Source: Aristolochia californica (taxonomy: Eukaryota > Streptophyta > Magnoliopsida > Piperales > Aristolochiaceae). Taken from it: a stretch of 64,000 nucleotides of DNA. Below are positions 8,968 to 22,700 of this stretch, in pieces. The translations under genes and the position numbers were made by a program. Position 1 is the first letter of the stretch, and every line of letters starts with the position of its first letter. Below the pieces are notes generated by a model, which made no database searches, was not told the DNA's origin, and saw nothing but the letters and a program-made list of their open reading frames with translations. The stretch is from assembly GCA_029961685.1 (NCBI GenBank), contig JARWKL010000009.1, forward strand, positions 32,981,708-33,045,707. The letters run 5' to 3'.

Positions 8968-11900
8968 ATGAGGGTGATTTCGCCTCTTCTACGCTCAAAA
9001 TCATCTGTTTCAAGACTCTAGTAAGTGACTGCATCGATGATCTCCTCTGCCTGTTGGTTCATCTAGTGAATTGACTCAACGACCGTGTTTTTTCCCTGGG
9101 TTCTGGTAAAAGGTTGAAGTGAATTTATGCGATTGCGTGTCCAATGTGTTTTCTCCCACCGACGCGCTGAATGTAGCTTCTGGATTGTTTTATGCTGTGT
9201 GGAAGTTCCATTGATCATTATACTCCCAGTTATTTCTTTTCTCTTGTGTTATTTTTGCTTGATTTCAGTAGGAAATAATTATTTATCATGTATATCATTC
9301 GTTTTGCTTGTTTCTAGTGTTTTTTTTTTTGGTCATTCTAATGAATTATGTGTCCGCCTGCTTAACTTTTATTGCTTTTATCGTGTGAGCCTCTTATCAT
9401 TTCTGAATCGTAATTTTGTTAATAATCGTCGCGTTTTCCGTCGTCGTTTTACTGCATTCTCCTTCTGTATCGTTTTTTTTTCGCCGTGATCATGTTTTTA
9501 CCTGGAGATCTTCTGAACGAGTTTTGTTTTTTGAGGGCCAGAACAGAAATTAGCTTCAGGATAAAAAGTTATGATCATTTTCTAATTAGATGACAACTTC
9601 TCATCTCTTAACATTTAAGAGATTGGTCATTCTTAGGGGTCCTGAAAGAAGATAAGCAAGCCGTGAAGCTGTCGTAAGGTTTACAGATTCATAATGAAGT
9701 ACAAACAAGTGATGAGAGAAGTGCGACTGAAATATTGTTTGTCTTCATAAGACCGGCCTCTTTAAGCGCCAGAATTAGGCTTCCTTTTACAAACTGGATT
9801 GTTAGGAGTCTGGAAACAATGGTGGTTTCAACTTTCAAGAATGTGAAACCTCAGTATGTTAAATTTAACACTAAAATAGAAAAAAAGTTGTTTGACACAG
9901 TTGAATCATTAGACAGAAAGCCTTGGCCCTCTTCATGTACAGGGTAAAATAGGCTTGACTGATAATCCAAAAAGAAATTGCAAATACCTAATTCTTAGAT
10001 GTCGAAACTGGGTTTTACACACCCAAAAAGAAAGTAGTTGACACTGTGATTGCACATAAACTTCTCTTTAGATCCTTCCTGGAATTATAAAACAAGTTGA
10101 ATATTATCCTTATCTTATGAATGAGGATGGTACAGTTATTCTGTTGTTGCACTATATTAACTTTTTGAAGATATATATACTTATTAGAAATTTCTGGTGA
10201 GGATATATTCTTTATGAGGTAAAATAGTCATTTGTACTCACTAATTTGATTTTCCTGTCCTTCGCTTTAGATTAGAGCATCACTCATCCATCTATTGCAT
10301 ATTACTACACTAGTGTATTGCCTGAAGACAATAATACCAAAAGTACTCAGTAATTAGAAATTGTGTATTTTACTTTCCAAATTTGTTAATGGTTGATGAA
10401 ACAGTGCAATCAGCATATCGAGAAATTGGCGATTGCTGTCAACAGATTCTAATAAAGTAGATGAACCTTTCAAAGTTGAGGAAGCAGAGACAGTCAATGT
10501 GCCACCACCTCCAACAGAGAAGGTTCTAACCTAACTCTCAACTGTAATGGTTGTTTGTGCTTTAATATTATATGCCACTGCCTCCAACAGTTTATACTGG
10601 CATAATGTAGTATACATCTTCAGTTTAATATACCCTAACTCAGTACTTGACCCATTGGTTCAGTTATTAGTATTGGGTGGGAATGGTTTTGTTGGTTCAC
10701 ATGTTTGTAAAGAAGCAGTTGAGCGTGGCTTGTCCGTCGCTAGTTTGAGCAGGTATATATTTGCAACTAACTTTGAAATACAAAGAATATTGCATTGAAC
10801 AGTAGTATAACATATATCATGATGTGTCAACTTTGCTACTTCACCATGTGGAACAGGTGCTTAGTTGTTGCCCATGAACAGATGTCTCAAAGATAATTTT
10901 AGATGAATGTTCAGGCATTAAAACCTCGAATATGCATTTGATATATTTTTTTTTTTCATTTTGTGATCTTGATCATGAATGTTGGTCCTGTATGATGGGT
11001 CTAACGTGTTGGTTTGAGTTGTCTTTTGATTGTGATTCAAGCATGGGCCTATTGCTAGAAATTATTAATTCCTGGTGGAGCATACTTTTTAATCCAATTT
11101 GAGTAAATATTAAAACAAACAATTTAACTGATTGAATTCATATTATAATATATCTAAATTTTAAGTTCTGCTTCTAAAGCTGATCTCATTTGAAGACAAA
11201 GGAAGTTCTGGATTTACACAAGTTTAGTAATTTGAAACCCACAGGTATAAGTGTGAAACTTTTTGAATATCAATTTTCAGTATTGAGAATTTAATTCTTT
11301 TGGGTTAATTGCACACATGCCTTTGAAATACAGCATAATTGCCTACATTTCCGCTGGTTTTACATTAATGCCTACATAACCGTAAATATTACCAAAAGTG
11401 CTTATACTCTACCACTAAATACTGTTACTTGTTCTAACTTTAACATGTAAAAAGACAAAAACACCTTTAAGTGGGTTTCACATCATTTTTGGATCCTATA
11501 TTAAATTTGTTTACTCGTATGTGCCCACTTTGGACAATTCATAAGCACACAAGAAAGATAAGGTATGATGTTATTTATGTTGTAAAAGTGCTAATGTCAA
11601 AGTGAAATGATTGTATTGAACAGGAAGGGTATCTTGAATATTTTGATGATATTACAAAGGTGTAGGCACTAATTCAAAACCTAGAGGTATTTAGGTAATG
11701 ATGCTATATTTGAGGGGCATTATAGGCATCTATTGTCAGTTAAAATAATAGTAACAATGTTATGTCAGCTGCTCACACTTTTAAATTATGATATGCATAC
11801 TGTTGGTTCCAGCTTGTAGGTTCTTGCATTCATGTGCAGACTATTCATTATCTGTTCAGAGTATTGGAGGATCGAAGTGCTATGTGATAATGCTATGAAT

Positions 11901-14900
11901 TTAAATTTAAAAAATTCTTGTTAAGAATTCATTTCTGTACATTTTTTGTTCATTCAATGCGGGTAACCTGTACTTGTTTATGTTATATAGTTTTCTCAAA
12001 GATTAGAGCTTTGACTATATTATGTGTGCAGAAAGTATGACATGATTGTCTCTTGCTCTTGGCTGCTATATGATAAATATTAATGATTTGAGCAAATTTT
12101 GCAATATGAACAAATTTTTTTCCCTAATCTGCACCATTTGCTCAACTTTCTGGGCTTCTCAGGTCTGGAAGGTCAAATATTCAGGAGTCTTGGGCTAACA
12201 ATGTCATTTGGCACCAAGGTTTACCCTAACTTAGTGTACCTCATATTCAGTTCAGAATCTCTATTGACTTGTTATACAAAACTTGTCCCTCAGTGAAGAT
12301 AATGGATCCATTTTAGTGAAATGGGTCTCATCCTTAAACTGTAATTGCACTCATTAGTTTAAGGCCATAAAAAGTCTAAAGTGAAGATTGATGAGACTCT
12401 AGACCCTCTCAAGATGCTGAAAAATTATCTTACCTCTACTCTACAGGCAGCCTTCTGTTACCTGATTCGTGGGAGGGAGCTCTGGATGGGGTCACTTCTG
12501 TGGTATGTGCAAAAATGTGCAGGATATAAACGAAATCATCTTTCTGTTTAGCATATTGTGTAATTAGAGGCATAAAAGCTTCTTGAAGTAAAGACAGATG
12601 GTTAACATCATAAGCTGTATGCATTCTTTTTGTGGGATTAACTAAAATATTTAACATATTGTGCAAAACCACTGTGCATGATGAAACGGTAATTGGGTTG
12701 TCTTACATTTTGATCCTTTCCATAATGGCAAAGGCTGATCAGTCTTCGGATCGGCTAAGTTCATTTGAGTCCATCAGTGGATTTTGGATCCCATTTTGCT
12801 GATTCAGCATATGTTCCTTAGTTGTTAAATTTAGAGATGGATTCGGGCTCCCATGTTGCTGATTTAGTATCTATTCCTGAGTTTTTTATTTTAAATATGT
12901 AAAACATGCAAAACTTGATCTTTATGTTACATATGGGGCCACTCTGTTTCTTCTAATTGACATTTTATCTTATATAACTGAAGTTTTATGTTTAGCTTAA
13001 GATTGAGGTTCCAGCAGTCTCACAGTTTGGATGCAGAGCTGTTTGGAAATTTTTAAGAAGAAGATGTGGAGACAGATAATCATATAAGAGGATAATCCAT
13101 CAGAATCTGATCTCAAGAGTTCAACTTTTTTTTTTTTTGAATATGAAAGTTCAACATTTTTGTTTTCTGATTTGTGATTATTCATATATGCCCTTGTAGT
13201 CCACACTCTTGTGGGGATTCTAGATCTCACATTGTCATAAATTACCTGATCTTTTGCCTAGGTAAAAAATATATTTTTTATTTAAAAATGATGACCAGAA
13301 GACAAGATTCAATCTTATTCAGATTTTCTGGAGTCTGGCTGGCTAAGGCCCATCATGCTGTTTCTGGGTGATTCTGAAGTATTGTGATGGTTATATACAG
13401 TGGGCCGACACAGCAAACATCTGATATAGGAGAGTCTAATCAACTGCATTTTACTTTAATGCTAATAATGAAATGGTTTAAAAGTTTATATAGACTATAC
13501 GTAATACCCTTGAGTCAACTGTCATGTGCAAGGTCACATTTTCCACAGAGACATACATAAAAAAAAAAAAAAAAAAAGGTAAAAATTGAACTTTACGATG
13601 TCATTTATTTTTATGTAATGGTATCCGTTGGTTCTTTTTCACTAAAACATATTGTGAGCCACAACAACAATACTCTGCTTATGAAGAAAATTGCTTTTTC
13701 ATATAATTACCTTTTATTTGTTGTCTTCTTATTGTAGATTCTCAGAAGTACAATGTTTTGTAGATATCTTGTGTCGGAGGCTTTGGCTCAAACTCTTATA
13801 TGTACAAAATTAATGGGACTGCAAACATCAATGCAATCAGAGCTGCTGCAGAAAAAGGTTAGTCATCAACCAGTTTGTGACTGGTGGTAGAGTATTCAGT
13901 GCATTGTTGTTAAATTTCAAAGGACGAGCATGCAAGAGAGAGGAGAACAAGAAAGAGAAAGGAGAGAAGAAAATCACGTTGGAAAGAGAGGAAAGAGGGG
14001 ACAGAGAACATATGTATTGCTGAAAGAATGGGGAGTTATTGATTCTCTTACATAATGTCTTTATATACTCTCTCACACTTAGAATATTTAAAGTAAAACT
14101 ACCCTTGTCCCAATTATACCCAAACATGACATACATAAAGAAACATAAAACACAAATAAGAAACTTCCTTTTTATTCCAACTTTCTTTGAACTTGGTCAC
14201 AAGTTTGCTTGCTCCTCTTGTGAGACTTCCTCCTCCATTAAACTCTCTTTAGACTCCACGAAATCAATTTCTTTAACTCCCCCCAAACTGGTTCCCTTTA
14301 GCCTTCACCTGCATAGTAGTACTCTGAATTCCCCCCTTCAAGTTGGGGTTCATTCTTTCTTTTTTAAACTAATATGGGAGAAGAAACATCACTCCTAGTC
14401 ACACAACAATGCTCCATACACCGGCCAAAAATATATCTAATTCGAAAACTCCACAATTTCAAGGAAACCAACCCATTTTTAAGGGGATTAGAAAGTCTAC
14501 TCACTTTTTAAGGGTAGCTCAAAATTCACCACTTTTAAAGGTGTAGAATAAACTAACTCGATTTAACTCAAGGTAGATGTTAGAGACGCTCTTGCTCTTG
14601 TTAGGTTGTGGGTCTGTAGGTATTACTTTGATGTGATGAAATTAACTGAGTTAGAAGCTAGTGTGGGGATTTTGGAATCATATCACTTGTGCAGACATAA
14701 CTCCACCTTCACACATAGTGAGGTCTACGAAGAGAAGGACTGGCCGGGTTGACTTAAAACTTCAAGGTTGACCAGATTCAACACCAATGAGGATTTAATA
14801 GGAGCAAACACTTGAAATACTCAAACTCCCCAATATCACTTTGTAGAAAAATTGACTCCTAACCAGGAACTTCTAAACCTTGTTCCCCAGTGTTACTACT

Positions 14901-17900
14901 GGTGGTTGTTTGGCAAAGTGCATCCCTTTTTTTCTTCTTGCCTTTCCCTGAAACACATGCTCATCAAAGTGCCAAACCCACATGAAACAACCAGCATTGC
15001 ACCAATTGATTTTCATCTGGTTAGTAATCATTAGGACACTGGAATTGGGGCTGTTGGCAAGAAACATTACACGAAACAATGGAGAATTCCAAAATCATAG
15101 TGTCTGGTTACTCACGATCATACACAAACTCATATAGTTTGAAAGCTTGACTGGTTTTAGAGTTCATTTCAACTTTCAATGCACTGGCAACAAAGCACCA
15201 AAACTTATTCAGCAAGAAAGCTTGTACAGCAGGGTGATGATGGATTGATAGATAGATCAAGTCGGGCTGGTCTGATTTTCCTCAACCTGTTGGCTGGTCA
15301 AGGTACACGTCTTATATTTCTCAACCTGCTAAGTATGGCTTCTGGCAGCACCTTTTACCCTTGCACGACCAACAACAACTTGGATAAATCAGACAGAAGA
15401 ACAGTAATGCGGTCCCACTCAATGAGCACTCAATCCATGAGAAACTAATTAATCTCAAATTCAGGGTCTACTTAGGAAAGACAACAATCTGGCTCCAGCA
15501 GGTGCTTGTAGTCCAAGTTTTCAGGTTTGTCAGCCATATCAAGTGCTGATCTCTCTGGCAATGAACGGGATGATTCTCACCTTGACAGCATTGCTTCAGA
15601 CCTTATTAACTGAATTCGTTTTCAGGCATCACGAGATATCTTATCAATTACTAACATTGCTGGAGAGACTGCAATGTATTGATGGTTGAAATCGTTAAGC
15701 TCAGTCAGTGACAGTAACACTCAAGAACCCTGCTTCTATCCATGGAGGACTGATTGCAAAGCAGGGAACTGGCGGCAGTATTAATCAAGTAAAGGAAACT
15801 CAGTATATGAATTACTGTGAATTACTGATTAGGAAACAACAACCGTCCAAAAAGAAAAATGACAATTTCAAGCAAAGTGCGTTCCCAATTGTTCACAAGC
15901 AGAAAGAGGGAAGTTAAGAGTCCTAGCTTCGTTGGAAAGTCAGCAACTCTTCAAGAAGAAATTCAAAACAGAATAGACTTATTCTGGCAAGACTTGCATA
16001 CGAGTTTTGGACACCATTTGGAAACAGCTTTAACCGAACAGCATGTGCACGAAAATTGTGAACCCAGAACACAAAAAAACCAGTAAAACAGACTAACTTG
16101 TTCGAGGCAGATTGGTTTCCAGCAACCAAAAAACACGACAGTGCTTCACACTTGCAGAGGAGGGACTGAAACAACAAAGGCATCAACCAAAAATAGGAAT
16201 CTTTGCTGGAGACTATGAAAGGCTCTGTGCTGCAGAATTAGGGACTTCCAAATCAAGTAGGAAACTCTCCTAGGAGAGTTTTAATGAAAACAGGGCAACT
16301 CAACTCATGCACGTCAACTCTTAAAATTTAGAAACTATCAGAAATAGACAATGTTCTCTTGCTGCGGGAAAAATAAAAAAAATAAAAAAAAGACACCTAA
16401 GGAGACTGTTACAGATAACAGAAGGAGCAATCTCATGGACTGCTAATCAATGACCACTAATAAAAAACTGAGTGCTGGAACAGGGAAACATTAAAGGGAA
16501 GTAAACTCTCTTCTTCTTCTCCATCTTCTTTTCCTTCTGCATCTCGAGACCATAGCTCTTTAATACCCTGTTGAATTTTAGAGGATGGGCATGCACGAGA
16601 GGATAACAAGAGAGAGAAGAGGAGCATGTTAGAAAGAGTGGAAAGAATGGAGAGAGAATGTATGTATTGCTGTAAGAAAGGAGAGCTATTGACTCTCTTA
16701 CACAATGTCTTTATATAATCTCTTATACTTAGAATCATGCCTAAAAGTAAAATTACTTAAGTCCCAATTACAACCGAACCTGACTTGCTAAATTAAACAT
16801 AAAGAAACATAAAACACAACTAGAAAACATTCTTTTTATTCTAGCGTTTTCATTGAGCTTGCTCCGTTTGCAAGATTTCCTCCTTCATGAGACTCACTTT
16901 GGACTCCATGAAATCAGCTTATTTAACATTTATGGACTGGCTTTAGTTCGTTTATGATACTATATATAGCTCTTGCGCTACTCCACCGACTCATTTTCTT
17001 AAATCAAGAGAAAGAAGTATCAGTCACTTGTATTGGATCATCATTCACACCTTATACCTAAATGGATTACTAAAATTTCTCTTTTCGCTATCAAAGTAAT
17101 CAGAAAATTAGAAAATCAATGCTGGTTGCTCTATTAGTAGCTTGCTTTCCAATTCCTTTTGGCTTTGCTTCTTGAATGAGAATAATGACCCACTCCTTTC
17201 TACATGCATTTAACTGCACAGGTGTGAGACGATTTGTGTATAATTCAGCTGCTGATTTTGGTGTCATCAACTACTTATTACAGGGATATTATGAGGGAAA
17301 GGTACTTGTGTTGACTTATATCGTTGTTGCTTACGTTTTCATTTGAATTTTTGAGTGAATTTCCTCTGAAGCCTCTCCTATCCTAATGGGAAGCAATATC
17401 TTTTACGCCTTTTATACTAATTGTAGAAAAGTGAAGAGAACTGCTTTCCATCAATTTCCTAATGTTGAACTCTTTAACCGAAAGTTTATTAACTCCAAAT
17501 CTGTCTGTAGTGGAAGATTATCACAATATAGGAAGACAGAAAAGATCAAGCACTGGGAAAGAGATTTCTCACTGTAACCAATGAACCCATCAACATCTGA
17601 CATATCAATTGTGTGTTATCCCCTATTTAGCACAGAACAAACTAGGCACTCAAGTCAGGGTGTCATAGACCAATTGACTCTCCTATGCCTTGGACAAGCA
17701 GGTCTTCACCTAGATTGTGTTTTTCTTGCATTTTAAGGTTATTTGCAATGACCGAGGTACAAAAGTTCATCATCTCCATCTCCATGTCCTTCAGAGCCAA
17801 GTGTAGGTGTTAATTTGCTTGTCACTTTTTGGAGATTAGGCTTGGCCAGAGCATAATCCCCAATAATGATGAACAAACTAACAACCACTCACAGTTCTAA

Positions 17901-19019
17901 AGGACATAGAGATGATATGTGTATGTACTTGGACCACCTTGGTGAAGGTTATCGAAGCACCACAAGGTGTAATGATACGATAGTGGGTGCGTGGGTGTCT
18001 GTGTGTGTGTATGTGTGTATCCTGCCAGATGAAAGTGCTTTGTGAATGAAAGAGGCAGGCTTTCTAATGTGTCCGATTTCTTGTATTGTATCTAACCTTA
18101 GTATGTTTCTCCGAATGCATGTGTGCATTTGCATACATATAGTGTACTCTCTGTTGAGTTTGCAGTCTCTTCTCATCCTTTTCTTGTTGAAGAAGTAAAC
18201 GTCACTTTGTGCATCTTGCAGAAAGCTGCTGAAGCGGAACTGATGGCAAAATTTCCATATGGAGGTTCGATTTCTTAAGCTTACTAATACAGTTTACTTG
18301 TAATTAACTATGCAACAGTAGCAGACTAGTGCACCAGTTCAAGAAAGTAAATTACATAAAAAACCTCTTGAGTGTTATAGGCTCTACGTATTATTTCTTT
18401 TATTGAGTAACTTTTGTATACCAATTTAGTGTTCCTGTTTGGATACTCAGATACAGGAGGTTTAAAGGATATCCACTCATATAAACAGAACAATTTTTGC
18501 AGGGGTAATTCTGAGGCCAAGTTTTATTCATGGGACCCGCCGAGTTGGGAGTATAAAGCTACCAATTAGTGTCATTGGGACACCCTTGGAAATGGTAATT
18601 GCAAGGTGCCCATCATCCTCGTTGTTAATTATCCTTATGAATGACAATGAAACTAAGAATGAACTTTCTTCTGTAATCTTGAGACTCACGAGTCTTGAAT
18701 CAAAATTTTATAGAAGAATGAAAGTTTCCTAACTGTTAGACAAATTTGTCACTATGAGAATATCTTTAGAGAGGTCATGGCTGCGAGACAACCAAGATTT
18801 ACCAAACTTGTGATAATATTAGTTGATTATGTTCACTCTATGCAGATTCTTCAACATGCAAAACCACTGAATCGGATCCCTCTTGTTGGCCCACTTTTTA
18901 CACCTCCAGTTAGTGTGACATCAGTTGCAAAGGTTGCAGTTAGAGCTGCCTCAGATCCCGTGTTTCCTCCTGGTGCTGTTGATGTTTACGGCATCCTACG
19001 ACATGGTCAACAGAAGTGA
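8968..19019 (+). CDS. NAD(P)-binding Rossmann-fold protein, atypical SDR, ten exons
   Basis: Exons: 8968-9020, 10405-10522, 10664-10752, 12163-12218, 12447-12502, 13764-13857, 17222-17301, 18222-18264, 18503-18594, 18846-19019. They join in frame to 284 residues with GT-AG introns. The dinucleotide-binding turn LGGNGFVGSH lies at residues 61-70. ISCVGGFGSNSYMYKINGTA and SAADFGVINYLLQGYYEGK follow, the latter with a YxxxK pair. The C-terminal part includes LRPSFIHGTRRVGS and LFTPPVSVTSVAKVAVRAA. This is the plant family related to Arabidopsis At5g15910/At5g10730 and resembles NDUFA9-like atypical SDRs. The first exon (MRVISPLLRSKSSVSRL) is basic and hydrophobic, consistent with organelle targeting. 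Substrate is unknown. The gene is unusually long because introns 3 and 6 carry transposable elements. A possible AATAAA signal lies at 19181. Confidence 0.9.
11301..11745. mobile_element. MITE-like element with imperfect terminal inverted repeats, in intron 3
   Basis: The left end (ATGCCTTTGAAATACAGCAT, then GGTTTTACATTAATGCCTAC) pairs with the reverse complement of the right end (ATGCCCCTCAAATATAGCAT, then GGTTTTGAATTAGTGCCTAC) over about 60 bp. The roughly 300 bp between the arms are AT-rich and non-coding. Exact borders and target duplication were not resolved, so the superfamily is unassigned. Confidence 0.6.
13559..13577 (+). repeat. poly(A) tract in intron 5
   Basis: A run of about 19 A lies in intron 5 of the Rossmann-fold gene. 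It could be a retroposon tail or simple slippage; no flanking duplication was identified. Confidence 0.6.
13908..16928 (-). mobile_element. degenerate LTR retrotransposon in intron 6 of the Rossmann-fold gene
   Basis: Two direct repeats of about 370 and 360 bp (13908-14278 and 16569-16928) start TGTTAAATTTC and TGTTGAATTTT and end near TTTAACT/TTTAACA. They share GCATGCACGAGA-like, GTATTGCTG, TCTTTATATA and CATAAAGAAACATAAAACAC segments. Just left of the right repeat, AGCTCTTTAATACCC resembles the complement of a tRNA-iMet primer site, which puts the element on the minus strand. The 2.3-kb interior has no readable gag or pol and only short open frames, so it is non-autonomous or heavily decayed. 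No clean target duplication was found. It accounts for most of the 3.4-kb intron. Confidence 0.75.
17998..18020 (+). repeat. GT-rich microsatellite in intron 7
   Basis: An interrupted GT/TG tract (TGTCTGTGTGTGTGTATGTG) within intron 7 of the Rossmann-fold gene. No other role is seen. Confidence 0.6.
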
Positions 19020-19778
19020 ATGCCCTGAAGTTGCACTGCTCGTTTCAGTGTGCAATGCAATAAGTTAAAATGCCCAAGTGAACAATTTTTTTGTATTACC
19101 ACAACAGTTCGTAGCTCTCAGACAGGGTGGGGTTCTTTGGCAGACTCCTTGGCTATTCCTTCGCGTCAGCTCCGAGTAATAATAAAATGCAGATTCCGCT
19201 GTGGAGTTTGTTCCACGCATTCTGTTTCCCTTTGGATGATTGCTTCGTTCTTATTCACTGGAAAGGGTTCCAACGGCCCAAAAACTCAAAAGAACCGTAA
19301 CAATTCTCAAAGGAGCAAATCTTATAAGAAAGATAAGGGGGAGGCGAAGAAGCCCAGTAAGGGGATAGTGCCCTCCAAGGTACCTAAAGATAAGATAGGC
19401 TCCATATTTTAAAATATTCATAATTGACAGTGTCTCAGAGTAGTTAACGTTGAACCTTGAACCTGGTTCAGGTTCAACGAAATCCGGTTCAGTCGGCTGC
19501 TTTATCTAGTTTTTATATGGTGTTAGTGTATATAGCGTGAAAAGACTGCAAGCGAAATGGTACACGTGTTTTCCAGAACTTAGATCACCATAGAATCACG
19601 CACACCGCCAGCCGGCTAAAAGCACAGCTTGTCGTCGATGATGCTTTAAAATGAATTTTCTTACTCTTTGCGTTCAGGTTTTTGTTAGCTGATGTACAGA
19701 GTGGGAAGAATTATGGAAATGCGGCTTCCGTGAGGAAGTGCGTACTTCTCATTGTGTTTGGTTCGTCAAAGCAGCGCC
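19020..19778 (+). other. 3' leader of the Rossmann-fold gene and promoter of the cysteine oxidase gene
   Basis: The AATAAA at 19181-19186 lies about 160 bp after the stop codon and is a plausible poly(A) signal. A 120-codon open frame (19050-19412) ends in a lysine-rich stretch but matches no family I know. The rest up to 19778 should hold the promoter and leader of the next gene. No TATA box was assigned. Confidence 0.4.
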
Positions 19779-22700
19779 ATGGCTAAGGGATCTTCGGTTC
19801 AGGCCCTCTACGACCTTTGCAAGAAGACTTTTACGCCTCCGGGAAATGTCGCTTCTCCTCAGGCAATCCGTAAACTATGCTCTCTCTTGGGTATGCGTCG
19901 TTCTTTTTTGCCCTTTCTTTGTTGATTTTACTTCAGTTTGTTGTGCCCAATTTACTGCGTCGTATCTTGTGAAATTAATTTTTCTTGGATGCTCTTTCGG
20001 AAGGAAGTTTAATTTTGTGATTAAACTGACTCGTTCTATGAATTGCGGTATCTCTTGTAATTTTTTTGGTGAAGCTCCTTGAATTTAATTCGCTTTTGAT
20101 TGTCCATTTTTTCTTAATTTGGATATGTTCGGTCGTTCCTATTTTCTACGTGATGTTCTTGAAACTATGCTGGGACTTGTCAGTTATGCGAAGTGGAACC
20201 AGGTCGTGCATTAAACTAAATCAGATCCGTAGCTACATATAGAGAATTTCAGGGGTCCTAAGCCTTCTTTTGTCGATTCTAATTCTTGTTGACTACGGTG
20301 GCACTGAGACAAACAGACTCGCAAAGTGCTTGGAAAAAAGTTTGGCTCAGCTCAAATTTTACTTGAGCTTGCTTTGAGCTCAAACTTCGAATAATGCTCG
20401 TTAAGTATAACAAACGGAGCTCGAGATTTTCCAAACTTGGCTTATTAGCTCATAAGCCGACTTGTTAGTATATATTTTCTTACGAAAATACCCTCACCCT
20501 AGTTGTTCTCGTCAATTCCCTCTTTAGGTGGTTGATGGTTTCTCTTATTTACCTCAAACCTTAAAGATGATTGGTTGTTGAGACTTTTCGAGTCCCTCAA
20601 CATCCGATGTTGTTGCTTGTCAATGGAATAAACACTATTAATAGAGAAGTTTGTTCTTTCTATTAGGTCTACTAAGTTGGCTATTGTACATTAGTATGTT
20701 TTATTATAAAGTCTTGCACTCCTCTATAATAGCGTGCAATTCAATGGTACTAAACTTATCACCAAAATTTTCTCTATTCATTTTTTGTAATTTTTTATTT
20801 TTAGTTTTAAATGTATGTGGAGATCGAACCCGGCTCGAACTCAAGCTTGGAATTCATATAAAATTTTCAAGCTCAAGCTCAAGTTCAATTTAAGGCTCGA
20901 TATTGAGTTCGAGTTCGAGTTCAACCTTGAAGTCTTAAGGTCAAACCTTTAATTGAACTCGTGCCACCCCTACCGGTGACAACATAAAGCGAGTCTGTGT
21001 GTTTTATCAATGTTTTTCTGTGTTTGGCTTCATTATTTCCATGCTATCATTTCACTGTTTTATTGGAGTGTGGAGCTTCAAATACTATAATCAATGACAT
21101 ATTAGACATAGAATGGATATGACTATTTTTTCATGTATCTCAGAGGATTAATTACATTTCATTTTGCTCCTTTTATCTATGTTTTTTTCTCTTTCTTTTG
21201 TCTAACTTTGAATCAGCCAATCACGTCTCTTCTTTTTCCACATTTGATGGTTGAATAGTGCCCAAGATATGTTTCTGAGAATTCGTGTTATGGCAAACTC
21301 TTTCGGCTCTTATCTACCTCTTATCTACCTACCATAAGATGATTTTCTATGTATATTCAGTTTCTATGACCCGTCAGTAGTTGAGTCTGCCTGCAATTGA
21401 TACCGTCTATTTATTAATAGTAATCTTTATTGCTTTGAAAGTTCAGAGATCATGTTCATATTCAATGTCATTTGCACTAAATGCTTCTGATACTCAATCG
21501 CTCTTAGTGTTTATCATTGGATGAGAGTTTCTCTAGTCTGACACTGTGTTACTTTTGTGTGCTATATGGAAAAAAATGCTTCTCGCTATTCAGATGCAAT
21601 TGGTCCAGCAGATGTTGGTCTGAAAGAGGAGCGCCCAGAAGATGATCGAGGACATGGATTTTTTGGTCAAAATCTGTTTGGGAATCATCACTCAAACAGG
21701 GTAGCTCGGTGGGCACAGCCAATAACATATTTGGACATATATGAATGTGAGAGTTTCACTGTAAGTGGTTTTATATGGCTAGTAGTTCCAAACAGTGTCT
21801 TGCCAGTTCTGGCAGTGATTTATGATAAATAATCCATTAAACTTGCATATGATAGATGGAAAACTAGTACAGTGATACTCCGTCCTTGTTTCCCTTGCCA
21901 AAAATGAAAAATAAACGGTATTATTGTGGATTCGCCATATAACATAGAGAAGGATATTGTAGTGTAAACGAAAATGAGAAGCCTCCTCTATTGTCATAGC
22001 AAACTTTCACCTTTTAATTCAGTTTTCTTCCTGAATTTGAACAAATGCATAGTGCAAGAAAAGTTTATTCTCTGGACTTTCCGTTGTTATTACCTGTGTT
22101 TAGTCGATCATATTAATCAAATATATTTACATTTTTACAGATTGGTATATTCTGCTTGCCAACTTCATCAGTTATTCCGCTTCATGACCATCCAGGAATG
22201 ACTGTGTTGAGCAAAATCCTTTATGGATCTATGCATATCAAAGCATATGATTGGGTTGAACCTTCCTCTGTTCAGAGAGTGGATGGCCCTGATTACTTTT
22301 CTGGTATGCTTCTTTCATGAATAACATACTCCTTGCTACCTATTATTTTCTTCTAGGCTTTGGTTCTCAGCATAATTTCTAGTTGAATCAGGATTAAGTT
22401 CCTGCTGTATTGGTTATATCTTGTAGTTAACTGATCTACATATCCAATTAGACATTTGCACTCCAAATCCAGATCCTTGATATCCTTGGATAAGTGGATG
22501 ATATTTAAGGAACAATGTGCATGAGACTGGTTTCTGTTATTGTACATAGTTATTATACATCTGTTGTTATCTGGATCCTTGACATCATCCGCACCAGACC
22601 AAGTCAAGCACGGTTAATAAATTCAAGCTCAGACACTGCTTGTATGGTGATAAGCTTTTTAAATTTCTAGGTAGTCATTAATTGAGTTTCAATTACAACG

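Noticed and set aside
19050..19412. 120-residue frame after the Rossmann-fold gene
   Set aside because: Lies in the probable 3' untranslated region; the lysine-rich tail has no family match.
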